From assembly GCF_042186555.1 (NCBI RefSeq), contig NC_133328.1, positions 498,259,106 through 498,323,105 on the forward strand: a stretch of 64,000 bases of DNA, given 5' to 3'. This stretch comes from Aquarana catesbeiana. Its lineage: Eukaryota > Chordata > Amphibia > Anura > Ranidae. A program made the translations under genes and the position numbers. Each line of letters begins with the position of its first letter. Positions within the stretch are counted from its first letter, which is position 1. Below, piece by piece: positions 20,659 through 31,932 of this stretch. A model generated the notes under the pieces. It had not been told where the DNA came from. It made no database searches and was given only the letters and a program-made list of their open reading frames with translations.

Positions 20659-22317
20659 TTAAAGTGGTTGTAAAGGCTAAAGGTTTTTACTTTAATGCAT
20701 TCTCTGCATTTAGGTTAAAAACCTTCCATGATTAGCCCCTAGTCCCCCCCAAATGCTTACCTGAGCCCAAATTCGATCTAGTGCTCTACCAGATAGCAGC
20801 AGCGCAGCTCTCTCTCACCCCATTGGCTCCTGTTGCTTTCAATCTAGTGAGGAGCGGGCCGAGCCATACTACAGTGCTCAGCATAAATGAGTACACCCCC
20901 TTTGAAAAGTAGGATTTGAATCAATATCTCAATGACCACAAGAACAATTTATTTAGCTCCATTACATGAAAGTAAGGTTAATAATATAATTTAGATTACA
21001 AAATCTTCAGTTTTACACAAATTAGTTGATGTACAAATGAATACACCCCACATCTAAAACTACTACAGCTAGTATTTTGTATGACCTCCATGATTTGAAG
21101 GACAGCACCAATCTTCTAGGCATGGAATAAACAAGTTGGCGACCTATTGCAACATCTATCTTTTTCAATTCAAGAACGACCTCTTTTAGAGCCTGGATGC
21201 TGGATGGAGACTAATGCTCAACTTTCACTCAGTTCTTCTTCTGAAATGCAACAGCGGCCTTACATGTGTGTTTTGGGTCATTGTCATGTTGGAAAAGTGC
21301 ACAACAACCAAGGTCACGGAGAATTCTGTAAATTCATGATACCATCAATGAAATGCAGCTCCCAACACCAGCAGCACTCATGCCCCACAGAAGGATACTG
21401 CCACCATCTTGTTTCACTGTAGGCACCATGCATTTTCTCTAGTCATTTTCCAGGACGGCACACCTGATAGATGGCTGGTCCACCTGACAGGAAACACAAT
21501 CAAAACATGAGGTTAAAAGGCCCCTCCCTTCCCCCTGCACCTCAGTTCTTGATTGTGTTTCCTGGCAGCGAAACGTTTATTTTGTCAGACCTGAAGTTGG
21601 TAGCGGACTGTCCCCCCCGGGAGCTGGACGCCAAAGCCAGGGAAGGCTGCGGGTCCAGCCAGGGCTCATTTCCTTCTTAGGGGGCCCCAATGGCCGGGGG
21701 GGAGGCACTCCACGGCAAGGAGCCTACCGGGCACAGAGGGGTATCCCGGAGCTCATGTGGGCACATACCTCCTCCCTTGCCTTCTATGCAGACCAGGTGC
21801 ATGGGGGCTGAAGGAACCGGAGGGTCAGCTGGAGTCCAGGCCAGGGCGTCTGTTTCCCACAATTGCAGCTCCATAGGGAACACTGGAAACACTCCTGGGA
21901 TAGGAGTAAGCGTTCTGACCGGGTGGAGAAAGATGGTGCTGCTGCTGGGCGGCATCACTTCTGTTTCCGGTCTCCGGAATGGCGGATCTGGAGACACTAT
22001 GGCCAGCAAAATGGCGCCAATCGGCGGCATCCTGGCCATAAGAAACCAGTGGAGCCAGGCGGAGGTCCCACAAGCCCCTCTCTCCTCCTGGATCCTCGCA
22101 GCAGGGCTCCTTGGAACGGAACCAGCAGGGACCAGGAATGGAAAGAGAGGAGGACACAGCGGTGCCTACAACCCAGGAGCAGGCCACGGGTGGCGAGTCT
22201 TCCTCTGTTTGGCTGGAGGTGGGTTAAGAGGGGGCTTACCTACACCCCCGGGGGGGGGGGGCAGGAGAAAGAGTACAGATTGTTAAAGTATGGGTTCTGT
22301 CTTGTCTTTTGTCCTTA

Positions 22318-23742
22318 GAACCCAGTAGATCTGCTCAAGGGGCCCACAAGGCTAAGGGCAAAAACCCTCCTCCCCCTAGAACAAAAAGGTGTGGGTATTG
22401 CAATGAAAAGCTCCCACAAGATCATGTAAAACCTTTTTGTTATAGATGCATACATAAATTGTCGGGAAAGTAAACCTCACAGATTATGAGGTACTTCCTT
22501 ACAGTACAATCCGAGATGCTTTCTACGCTCCGATCTCTGAAGACGATTATAGCATCTAAAGAAGGGACTAGCACTAGTGGCAGAGAAACTCTGTCCTCTA
22601 GAGAAGTTACTTCCTCTCAGGAGGGTACATCTGACAGAAGTCTGAGAACCCCACAGAGGTCTCCCTCCTCTTTAACTTCGGGAGTAGATGAGTTTGAGGA
22701 TTAGGAGGAGTCAGATGAATGCTCATTAGAGGAGGGGGAAAACTCAGACTCCGAGAGCCAGGATAGACGTAATAGACACCTTTTTCCCCTGGAGGACATG
22801 GGGCAGTTACTCAGGGCAATCTATGCCTCTGAGGATATCCCAGAACCTTCATTTCATGTGACAGCCCGGGATAGGATGTACAGGGGGTTGGCTAAGCCTC
22901 AGTCCAAGGTATTCCCAGTGCCGTACAGGGGATTGGGTAAGCCTCAGTCCAAGGTATTCCCAGTGCATCAAACTCGGAAAGAGGTAATTTTGAGAGAGTG
23001 GAAGGACCCGGAAAGAAAGGTCCTTAAGCTCAAAACTTGGAAGAGGAGGTTTGCCTTTGGGGAGGACAAGAAGATAAGTTCTTCAAGACCCCCAAATTAG
23101 ATGCACAGGTCTCTAAAAAATCAGATTTGTCTTTTGAGGACTCAGTTAACATTAAAGACCAAATGGACAGAAGGGCTGAAACGCTACTGCGAAGAGCGTG
23201 GGATGCCAATGTGGCAGCCATGGCTTCTGCCTTGGCGTCAGCCTGCGTAGCAAGGAATGTGGATGCTTGGCTGGGCAGGCTCTCTGGCCATGTTGCTAGA
23301 GGGAGTAATTCCAAAGAAGTCACAGACTCTCTAGAGATAATAAGCAAGGAGGTGGCATACTTGGCAGATGCGACAGCGGAAACTCTTAGGACCACGGCTA
23401 AATCAGCGGCCCTCCTTAACTCCGCAAGGAGGGCCGTGTGAGTTAAATCGTGGGAAGTGGACCATATGTCCAGGTCACGGCTTTGTGGGTTGCCCTTTTG
23501 AGGGTTCTCAGCTTTTTGGGCCTGGCTTGGATCAGGTCTTATCACGATTGGCGGAAAAAGGGAAAAAGTTTCCAGTAAAAGCCAGGAGAGAGAAAGGCAA
23601 AAAGTTTTTTCATGCTCCCCCTAACCAGGGCCAATTCAAGGCCAAGAAGGACGCGAATAGAAGTTGGGGGAAGGGAAAGAGCGGACAGAAGGGTGGCCTG
23701 CTCTTTTCTGGACCTAAGGACACCAGCAAGCAGTCAAAATGA
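22318..23742 (+). pseudogene. DIRS copy 2 Gag-like gene, broken
   Basis: Several frames make up a Gag-like protein of a DIRS element. At 22380-22470 is a small cysteine pair motif (CGYCNEKLP followed by PFCYRCIHK). Then comes a Ser/Thr- and Glu/Asp-rich part (22486-22795), a part with KVLKLKTWKRRFAF (22990-23060), and a helical region rich in Ala and Ser (23101-23440: RRAETLLRRAWDANVAAMAS). A Lys/Gly-rich basic C-terminus (23560-23742) may bind nucleic acid. A 45-bp tandem duplication at about 22880-22968 repeats RGLxKPQSKVFPV. The acidic start and basic end are typical of capsid-like proteins of this group. At least two stops or shifts break it. Confidence 0.65.
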
Positions 23743-25600
23743 TGCCAGCGTCAGGGTAGGGGGGAGACTTTCTCGCTTTGTCCCTCAGTGGAGGAAGATC
23801 TCCGAAAGCCCCATATATTTAAAAGAGGGATATCGGCTGGAACTTCTCTCCCCTCCCCCGCAAAACTTTATTTTGACCCATCTCCCCAAGGATATTTTAA
23901 GGGCAGCAGGGTTGATGAAAAACTTGCAGGGATTGACGAACCAGGAGGTGATCGTCCCCATTCCACCAGAAGAGCTCCACAAGGGATTTTCCTCCCATGT
24001 TTTTGTTGTCCAAAAACCATCAGGGAAATTTCGCCTGATATTAAACCTCCAGAAAGCTGAACAGGTTTTTGCGTCAAAAGAGCTTTCGGATGGCGAGCAT
24101 ATACACTGTGCGCAAGCATCTATTGAAGGATGCTTTTATGGCCACAATAGATCTGAGGGACGCGTATCTCCACGTCCCAATTGCCCGGCAACACCAATCC
24201 CTGTTGGGGATCGCAGTCCTTACGAGCAAAGGGATACAACACTGGCAATTCCAAGCTCTTCTCTTTGGATTAACTGCGAGCCCAAGAGTTTTCACAAAGG
24301 TCCTGGCAGAGGTGGTAGCTTACCTACATCGGTTATCACTTATACCCTATCTAGACGATTTCCTGCTCTATGGGCAGTCTCTAGAACAAGTGAGAGTAGA
24401 CTTAGACAGAGTGATCCTCACTTAGGAGACCTTGGGCTGGATAGTGAATCGGGAAAAATCATCTCTCGTACCATCCCAAATAAAAACCTTCCTAGGATAC
24501 TTGGTGGATTCAGGGGCTCAAACTCTTTCTCCCAGAGGAAAAAGTGTTAAAAGTGGTAACAGCAGCCTCCTCTCTAACGGAACCCAGGGCCTGCTCTCGC
24601 AGACAGGTTATGAGGGTCCTAGGCTTGATGACCGCCTGGGCTCAGCTCCATTCCAGGGAGTTGCAGTTCTTCCTACTATCCTCCTGGGACAGAAAGAGGG
24701 AGTCGCTGGACGGAAAGGTATCCATTCCAGCAAGGGTAAGGGCTTCCCTAAATTGGTGGCTGGGTCAGGACAGGCTCACGCTGGGTCGTCCCTGGGCCCA
24801 GTGGAACCCTATAAGGATTACCACCTATGCAAGCGCTTGAGGTTGGGGCGCTCACTTGGGGGACCTCCAAGCACAGGGATCCTGGACCCCGACCCAAGCA
24901 AGGGCCTCTTCCAACCACAGGGAGCTCCTTGCAGTGGGTCAGGCATTGAAGGCTTTCGGAGGCAGGATTCAGAGACTAGAGGTCCAAATCCTGTCGGACA
25001 ACGTGACAGCTGTCTCTGATCTGAACCGTCAGGGTGGCAAGAGGTCCGGGAAGCTACTGAACCTAGCTTTGGATATTCTAAATTGGGATGAAGGAAACCT
25101 TCAGTCCATATCGGCGGTCCACATAAAGGGGGCCGCCAATGTGGTGGCAGATTCCTAAGCCAACAGCCCATCCTCCAGGGGGAATGGGAATTAAACCAGG
25201 ACATATTCCTCCAGATAGGTCAGAGGTTTGGATTTCTGGAGATGGACCTTTTCGCACACAGAGGGAACAGAATGGTGGAGCGTTTTTTCTCTCTCACCAG
25301 AGAGTGGGGATCACAGAGGGTGGCTGCTCTATCTCTGGACTGGGGTTGCCACCTAGCATATGCTTTCCCTCCACTAGCCTTAATACCTTGGGTTCTACAG
25401 AGGTTGGCCCAATCAGAGTGCAAGCTGATCCTGATAGCCCCATGGTGGCCAAACAGGATATGGTTTGCTACTCTGAGAAAATGGTTTTCTCCTCCACTCC
25501 GTCTCCCGCCCAGGCAGGATCTCCTTCTAAAAGGGCTAGTCCTTCACCCCGACCTGGGGTTCTTCAAGTTGACGGCATGGCTCTTGAGAGGGAGATTCTC
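23743..25600 (+). pseudogene. DIRS copy 2 reverse transcriptase, RNase H and methylase-like region, broken
   Basis: The reverse transcriptase starts in VGGRLSRFVPQWRKI (about 23756) and carries VVQKPSGKFRLILN, then after a frameshift ATIDLRDAYLHVPIA (palm aspartate) and PYLDDFLLYG, the YxDD site (about 24346). FLGYLVDSG follows. RNase H is seen as RELLAVGQALKAF and ILSDNVTAVSDLNRQGGKRS (24985-25045), with AANVVADS at the end. A segment with MDLFAHRGNR and LILIAPWWPNRIWF (25242-25475) fits the methylase-like domain of DIRS elements. Multiple frameshifts inactivate it. Function would be copying element RNA into DNA. Confidence 0.85.
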
Positions 25601-26602
25601 AGAGACAAGGGATGCTCCGATAGAGTAATTGAGACCCTCCTAGGTAGCCGGAAACCGTTCACTAGGAAGATCTGCTCAAGAATCTGGAATTTCTTCTCAC
25701 ACTGGTGCCAGGATAGAGAGGTTTCTAATCCTTCGGTACCAGTGGTACTTGAATTCTTACAAGCTGGGTTGGATCAGGGGATTGCCCCGAACACCCTGAA
25801 GGTACAGATAGCAGCCCTGTCTGTATTTCTGGACCAGAAGCTCGCGCTAGAGCCCCTGATTAAGAAATTTCTACTAGCAAGGGAGAGGTTAACCCCCATA
25901 AAAATTATTAGATTCCCACCATGGAATCTAACGCTGGTCCTGGAGGCGTTGACGAAAGTACCTTTTGAACCAGCTCAGGAGATCTCAGTAAAATTTTTGA
26001 CGCTTAAGTTAGCCTTTTTACTGGCCATCACTACAGCCAGAAGGGTAAGCGACCTGCAGGCCCTGTCAATTAAGGAAGCCTTTTCTGTTGGTACTGGAAG
26101 ATAGTGGTGCTGAGGCAAGACCCGCTATATCTTCCCAAGGTCGCATCTCAGTTTCATAGATCTCAAGAGATCATTTTGCCCTCCTTTTGTGAAAACCTGA
26201 AAAACGAGGGAGAGAAGAAATGTAATTTATTGGATGTCAGGAGGTGCTTGCTGACATATTTAGAGTGAAAGATTTCACGAAGTAGAGTCACCTTTTGGTT
26301 CTATTTAACGGCCCTAGAAAGGGTGTGCAGGCATCTAGATCTACAGTGGCTAGGTGGATCAGACAAACCATAGGAATGGCTTATGAGCAAACAGGTTCCC
26401 CAGTACCAGTTAACCTTAAAGCCCATTCAACAAGATCTTTGGCGGCCACTTGGGCAGAAAGAGCTGGGGCCTCAATAGAACAGATCTATCAGCCACATGG
26501 GCAAAGCAGGACACCTTCTTGAAGCACTATAGAGTGGAACTGCTATCGTCTCAGGATCTGATGTTTGGAAGGAAGGTCTTACAATCGGTGGTCCCACCCT
26601 AA
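25580..26602 (+). pseudogene. DIRS copy 2 tyrosine recombinase, broken
   Basis: The frame runs from about 25580 to 26602 with shifts near 26100 and 26480. The N-terminal core-binding part has ICSRIWNFFSHWCQDREV. The catalytic part has AITTARRVSDLQAL (first arginine), LKAHSTRSLAATWAERAG (His-x-x-Arg) and, in a shifted frame, a terminal KHYRVEL with the nucleophilic tyrosine (about 26525-26545). The enzyme class joins a circular DNA copy of the element into the genome without a target duplication. The residues are present but the gene is not continuous. Confidence 0.85.
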
Positions 26603-27060
26603 GGTAGGCCTTGAACTTTTTGTCCATCCTCTCAGGTGTGCCGTCCTGGAAGATGACTAGAGAAAATTGACAGTTACTTACCGGTAACTGCTTTTCTGGG
26701 ATATCTTCCAGGACGGCAGGCCTACTTCCCACCCCTGGTTTGGTGTAAGTACTACGGGAAGAGTTTCTCTCTGGCACCCAGATAACCTATTACTTTGAGA
26801 GAACTGAGGTGCAGGGGGAAGGGAGGGGCCTTTTAACCTCATGTGTTGATTGTGTTTCCTGTCAGGTGGACCAGTTATCTCTCAGGTGTGCCGTCCTGGA
26901 AGATATCCCAGAAAAGCAGTTACCAGTAAGTACCAGTAAGTAACTCAATTTTTCTTTGTACTCCTCACCTTTGCAACGCCATACAGTTTTGAAGCCATCA
27001 GTTCCAAAAACATTTATCTTGGTCTCATCACAGAGTCCCAGTAGTCTTCTTTTCTCTTTC

Positions 27061-30000
27061 GTTCAGTGCCTCCTTAATCTTGACCATTGGGTTATATCGC
27101 CTCTGCAGGAGTAGGACTAGGCAGAACAAAAAACACCTGGCTACACCCATGGGCTGTCCTCGGTCAGTATATAACCCCCTCCCTGCTCTAGGTATTCAGT
27201 TTTTTTCGGTTTAGTCAGAAGTAATGACCTATCTCCTTGCTTGGATTTTTTGGTCCTAGCAAATTTTACTTTTTGTCTTTTTTCCATGCATTTTCTCCTG
27301 GAAGATCTGCAATCAACTGCCAGGCTTGGCAACAGGCTGGATAATCTATATCCAGTGGTCTCACCAGTCCAGCCAGCGAGCATGTGCAGACCGCAGCTAC
27401 GTGCTAGGTCGAACGCAACAAAGCCTCAATGGATGGAGGCTGGCCCGCGAGTTAAATGTCTCGCAGGGTCGCATATGAATTAGCGCTGGTCCAAGTCTCA
27501 GCGCTCCCTTGGCCGACAGCCCCCACTTCTGTGGCAAGGAGTTCTGTCTGGAGGTTCAGCCGCCCCATGGATCGGTAAGTACAGTCCCCCCTTTGTGCGG
27601 TTTGGGGTGGATGTGGGTACCCTCCAGGGATGGCCAGACCTGCCAGCAGGATCCCTCCTCCCATCCTAAAGTCCCTTTGGTTAAACTGGGCTTCCCCCTC
27701 CCCCCACGGATTGGTGGGAGTCCCAGAGCAGACAACAGAGACCCCTGGGGGTCTCCCCCGCCATTCCCCTTCTGGGTGTGTGTGTCCTGCCCTGGCGGTA
27801 TGGGGGGGTTCCAGTGCAGGAGGACCCTAGGTGCATGCCCTGATGTCTGTGCAGTGTGAGGTAGTGTGCAGTTTGGGGGTCCCAGTGCAGAGAGCACTGT
27901 GGTGTCCACTTAAATGTTCACACTGCCTGGTGGAGTACAGTACCTTTTTGGAAGGGGGTCCCCTTGCAGAGGGTGAAGCGATGTTGAAGGCACAGAGAGA
28001 ATCCTGGCAGCATGCTTCAGCATGTCAAACGGCCGGCGGCCATGTTTGGGTGGTCCGATGACATCACGGAGGCCATTTTCCCCTGATCTGGCTGGTCTCC
28101 GGCCGGCGGCCATGCTTGTTTAGTGGATGTCACGGTGGCCATTTTTTGGTAGTCTAGTGAGACGCTAGAGATGGCAGGAACCTTGTGGAGATGCCAGAGC
28201 TCCTCCTCTTCCTCCCCTATGCTTCTCTTCCTGTCCCGGGACCTATGAAATGGACACCGACATTGGTGTTGCTGGGTCCGAATTGCGGCACTCCTCCATT
28301 TGGTAGGGTAAGTCTTTGGGGGTCCTTGTGTAGCTCCTTCTCTGCTATTTGGTACCCTAGCCATTGGGGTGTCCCTTAGTGGTGCCAAAGTTCCTTTGTA
28401 CTACAGGGTCTTCTTCCCTATGGAGCCTCAGGGTCACATCTCACCCACTGATCCCCTCATGGAGGTGACAGGTCCCTCGGAACCCCAGCTTCCCGTGGTT
28501 TCGGCGACGGCGATCTTTGAGTCATTGGTACCCTGGGTGGAAGTAACGTGTGGGCAAAGACTCAGGAGGAAGCTTCCCCCACCTTCCCATGCTCAGTCTG
28601 TCTCATCTGATGCTGAGCCTGATGCCGTCGGGGACGTGACTCGTCCAGGGGGGGTTTAATATCTCGCCCCCTGACCCGTCATCATTAAGGGTGTCACAGG
28701 GGAAAGTACCTTCCTGCCTCAATCTAGAAAAGGGAAGGGGCCTTCCTTCTCAGCCCATAAGAAATTCTTCCGGGCTCCCGGGACTTCAGGTAAAGGAAAC
28801 GGATCTCTCAAGTCTTCCCTGGGAAGTTCCAAGCAATCTTGGTCTGGTAAGCCTAGAGCAGGATTCTCCGGATCCACTGACAAGACTTCTTCAGCATGAA
28901 GGTCTGTCCACACCCATTGCTGGGGTGGGGCGACATCTTCGCTGGTTTCCAGACTCATGGACCTCCTTCGTGAGCGTCAAGAAGGTACCACGAATTGAAC
29001 TTTTTGGGGGTACCAAAGAAGGGGAACAAAATTTGTCCACTTTGGGCGTCCCTGTTTCTCCTTGTGTGGTATAATAATTCCTGTAAAGGTTTGGGTGATG
29101 TCCGAATTACCCAAGGTCCCCTCTAGCCCTGTCCAGGAATTTGAGCTACCTGGGTCTGACTCTGGAGTGAATGCTGACCAGGTTAGTAGTTTTTCTTCTC
29201 AAACATCGGCCCCTCCAGCAGGATCAGTTCAACGGGAAGTAACTGAGGCTCGTGGCAATCTCTCAAGTTACTCTGGTAGACGCGCAGTTGTCTTAGTGCC
29301 ACTGCGGGGCCAACGTCTTTGGTGCCCTGAAGGACCGAGGGCGAAAGTCTTCTGGTGGGCGTAAACGTCCCTTGGAAGCTACCTTTAAAAGATGACCAGT
29401 TGTACCGAGGGCTGAGCTTCCAACCTGCTTTACAGTAACTGGTTTTAATGGCCTAGCCATTGAAAGCCAGGTACTGAGAGACAGAGGTCTGTCGAGATCA
29501 GTGATCCCTACTGTGGTGAAGGCGAGGAAGTCGACTTCTAGTAAGATATGCCATTGTACATGGAAAGCGTACATTTCTTGGTGTGAGTCGATTGGCGTTC
29601 ATTCTCGATCCTTTTCTGTGGCTCAGATCTTAGCTTTTCTTCAACAGAGCGTTGAGCAGAAGTTGGCTTTGAGCACCATCAAGAGCCAGGTGTCTGCCTT
29701 AGCAGTCTTCTTTCAGCCACCCCTAGCCACTCACTCTTTAGTTCGTATCTTCATTCAAGGAGTCCAGCATGTGGCTCTTCCTGTACGGTCTCTTTTGCCG
29801 CCATGGGATTTAAACTTAGTGCTATCGGTTCTCCAGAAACATCTATTCGAGAATATTCGGGAGATTACCTTACCTACGTTTTCCTAGAAGGTGGCATTCC
29901 TGGTGGCTTTTACCTCTGCCCGCAGGGTTTCGGAGTTGGCAGCATTATCCTATTTAGTATTCCATAGGGATAAAGTGATTCTTCGTCCCTGTCTGTCATT

Positions 30001-30312
30001 GCTGCCCAAGGTTGTCTCTGACTTCCATTTGAATGAGGACATTGTGTTGCCGTCCTTGTGTCCCAAGCTGGCTCATCCCAAGGAATTTGCTTTGCGTACC
30101 TTGGACGTGGTTTGTGTGATTCGATGGCGCTTTCTACGCGGGCGCTTAGTACTTCTTGGGCCTTCCATCATCAGGCGTCAATATCACAGGTTTGCAAGGC
30201 GGCCACTTGGTCGTCAGTGCATACCTTTACTAAATTCTATAAAGTAGATATTTTGGCATCTGTGGATGCTTCTTTTGGCTGCAAGGTTTTGCAGGCTGCT
30301 GTTTCCACAGTT
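27061..30312 (+). mobile_element. DIRS-type retrotransposon, copy 3, internally deleted and right-truncated
   Basis: The left part resembles the 5' region of DIRS copy 1 (TATATAACCCCCTCCCTG near 27168-27185, then a TTTTTTTCGGTTTAGTC stretch). Gag-like frames follow at 28369-29060, including a basic part and the reading VGRHLRWFPDSWTSFV, which is like the first residues of the reverse transcriptase region. Reverse transcriptase, RNase H and methylase parts are missing. The recombinase gene (29440-30315) follows directly. The right terminus is lost where a piggyBac fragment begins. The exact left end lies between 27055 and 27100. It sits in Tc1-like copy 2. Confidence 0.7.
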
Positions 30313-30315
30313 TAG
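29440..30315 (+). pseudogene. DIRS copy 3 tyrosine recombinase, broken
   Basis: Frames at 29501-29887, 29891-30247 and 30058-30315 together hold the recombinase. The core-binding part has KICHCTWKAYISWCESIGV and STIKSQVSALAVFF. The catalytic part has AFTSARRVSELAALS, then HSTRAL-type text in the last frame followed by WAFHHQASISQVCKAATW and HTFTKFYKVDI, with the terminal tyrosine. It is closer to copy 1 (WAVHHQASMAQICKAATW) than to copy 2. One in-frame stop separates the first two segments and a shift breaks the third. Confidence 0.85.
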
Positions 30316-30613
30316 GCCAATATGTATGCTTCTACATATTTTTGGTGAAAAAAAAAAATCATATAAGCGTATATTGATTGGTTTGCGCAAAAGTTATAAA
30401 GTTATCACGTCTACAAAATAGGGCATAGATTTATGGCATTTTATTAATTTTTTTTTTATTAGTAATGGCGGCGATCTGCAATTTTTATCCCAACTGCGAC
30501 ATTGCAGAGGACAGATCGTACATTTTTGACACTATTTTGGGACCTTTGGCATTTATACAGTGAACAGTGCTATAAAAATGCACCGATTACTGTGTAAATG
30601 TCACTGGGGGGGG
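30312..30613 (-). mobile_element. piggyBac MITE fragment (e), inverted
   Basis: Read on the minus strand this is the middle of the piggyBac MITE family: GTGACATTTACACAGTAATC, then CATTTTTATAGCACTG, then ACCAAAAATATGTAGAAGC. Both ends are missing. At the left it meets the recombinase stop of DIRS copy 3 within the shared word CAGTTTAGGCC (30309-30319), so the joint may be a microhomology deletion. At the right a G run (30606-30618) separates it from the Tc1-like terminus. Confidence 0.75.
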
Positions 30614-30883
30614 GGGGGACACTATGTTGGGGTGTACTCATGTACTCACTGTATGTGTGATTGTAGACGCATATAGCCTGGCTTGGGGAGCGAGCCCTCA
30701 TAGCAAGTAGCTTGCTGTGTGGGCAGACACAGAAAGGGAGGAGCTGACACCACCAGCAGGGGGGACCCCAGAAGTATAGGTTCGGGGCAGCTCTGTGTAA
30801 AACCATTGCACAGAGCAGGTATGTATAACATGTTTGTTATTTTAATTAAAAAAAAAAAAACTTTGCCTTTTGTAATGCTTTAA

Positions 30884-31096
30884 ATTACCTAAGTGGTGGA
30901 CGTGCAGGATAGAGTAAAAAAAAAGTCAAACTAGAGTAATAAGATGTACAACTAGGAAACAAATAGTTGTTGCCTTAAATAATTGTGCAAAATTTTCAAG
31001 TGCCCAACCTGTCACTGCCAGTCAACAAATGCTGCACTATGTAGGCCAGTGGCGGTCAACCTAAAATAGGTCTCAAGTACAATCCCTGACACCACA
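30884..31096. other. No gene recognised
   Basis: Short spacer between two MITEs. Nothing recognised. Confidence 0.5.
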
Positions 31097-31395
31097 AGGC
31101 TTCATGTACACTAGCGGCTCCTAAACTTGAGTTTAGGAGCTTTTGGCGTTTTTTTTTGCTTAAGCTCCTAAACTCAACTCTGTAAAAGCCTATGTGTCAA
31201 TGTACACATAGGCTTTTAGCAGAGTTTTGGAGCTGCTGCGGTTAGGGGAGCTTCAACCTCCCTCTCCTGAATGTGAAAGAATCGCGTTCAAGATAGGGAC
31301 GTTTTGACCGCCAGCCGTGGGAAAATGCACACTGCGATTTTACGGCGTTTCACGTTTTCCCGCAGGCTGTGGTAAATGTAGTGTACATGAAGCCT
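31097..31395. mobile_element. Palindromic MITE with AGGCTTCATGTACACTA ends
   Basis: The left end AGGCTTCATGTACACTA (31097) is matched exactly by its inverse TAGTGTACATGAAGCCT (ending 31395). Next to the left end is an inner inverted pair, GCTCCTAAACTTGAGTTTAG and its complement. The base pattern is like that of the Harbinger-type MITEs, but the flanks do not show a clear matching target duplication. No coding. Confidence 0.7.
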
Positions 31396-31930
31396 AAAGC
31401 GCCACACATGATAATCAGTGAATGTTATACTCCAGAATGCTACAGACATGCAACAAGAGGCTATGGGCGTGCGGCAAGAGATGGTCAGAGACTAAGGGTA
31501 ATGATAAAGAGCTTGGTAAAGATCAGAGACTGTGGACATGCTCAGGAGACAGTAGACTAGAAAAGGGAACATGAGATGCTCCAATTTTTTTGATCCATTT
31601 AGCCCCCTCTACTTGTGCCGCATTTGATATTTCTCAGTTATAAAAGATCAGAAATGTATGATAGTGTGAAATAAATTAGCCAAACATTTAACTACTAAAA
31701 TCCATTCTAAATAAAATGTCTTCTTCACTCGCTTGAAGCACCAAAACCTAGACTGTTATTGCAGGGCTCTGAGGGCCACCGAGTAAGGCCTCACTCACAC
31801 GGACAAACCTAAGCGTTTGCCTGTGCGAGGGCCAAGTTTTAACCTGTATGAGGATACATAGGTGTGCATGCATCCCTGTGCTGGAAATCCCATTCATGTG
31901 AAATAAGGTAATAAAGGAATGGCGTTCACA
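31396..31930. other. No gene recognised
   Basis: The reading frame 31369-31560 partly overlaps the MITE and has no domain. About 31790-31840 reads GGCCTCACTCACACGGAC, similar in style to MITE ends, but no partner end was found. Confidence 0.4.
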
Positions 31931-31932
31931 TA

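Larger units (their letters stand above)
21432..26944 (+). mobile_element. DIRS-type retrotransposon, copy 2, near full length
   Basis: The element has inverted ends of about 130 bp: left 21432-21580, right about 26800-26944, matching for example over GGTCCACCTGACAGGAAACA. Near the right end (about 26631-26717) is an internal complementary region whose two halves are the inverse of the left terminus (GTGCCGTCCTGGAAGATGAC then TAGAGAAAAT) and of the right terminus (AGTTACTTACCGGTAACTGC). That is the layout DIRS elements use to rebuild ends through a circle. Coding order is gag, reverse transcriptase, RNase H, methylase-like, tyrosine recombinase. It inserted into a T run of Tc1-like copy 2, whose text resumes at TTTTTCTTTGTACTCC. 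No target duplication longer than a few T is present. Confidence 0.9.
20872..30651 (-). mobile_element. Tc1-like DNA transposon, copy 2, heavily interrupted
   Basis: The left end is CAGTGCTCAGCATAAATGAG then TACACCCC (20872-20900). The right end, GGGGTGTACTCATGTACTCA then CTG (about 30629-30651), is its diverged inverse. TA flanks both. The remaining transposon sequence is 20872-21431, about 26945-27060 and about 30614-30651. The 21060-21430 part is the inverse of a Tc1 transposase gene (for example GGTCATTGTCATGTTGG, the HDNDP region), and 26945-27050 continues it with ATCTTGGTCTCATCACAGAG, the SDETK region. Two DIRS elements and a piggyBac fragment fill the rest. The transposase is destroyed. 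Confidence 0.8.
20659..30883. mobile_element. TTAA MITE family 1, split in two by a Tc1-like element
   Basis: The left part is 20659-20871 (TTAAAGTGGTTGTAAAGGC...) and the right part is 30652-30883 (...CTTTGCCTTTTGTAATGCTTTAA). TTAA is at both outer ends. Joining the two parts at the TA where the Tc1-like element inserted gives ...GAGCCATACTATGTGTG..., which lines up with GCCACGGCTCTATGTGTC in the copy at 57223-57642. This proves that the pieces were one element before insertion. Other copies: 36064-36399, 57223-57642 and 62454-62947. Confidence 0.8.

Noticed and set aside
27509..28388. Several 100+ codon frames on both strands
   Set aside because: They are in the GC-rich leader and Gag-like part of DIRS copy 3, overlap one another on opposite strands, and lack recognisable domains.
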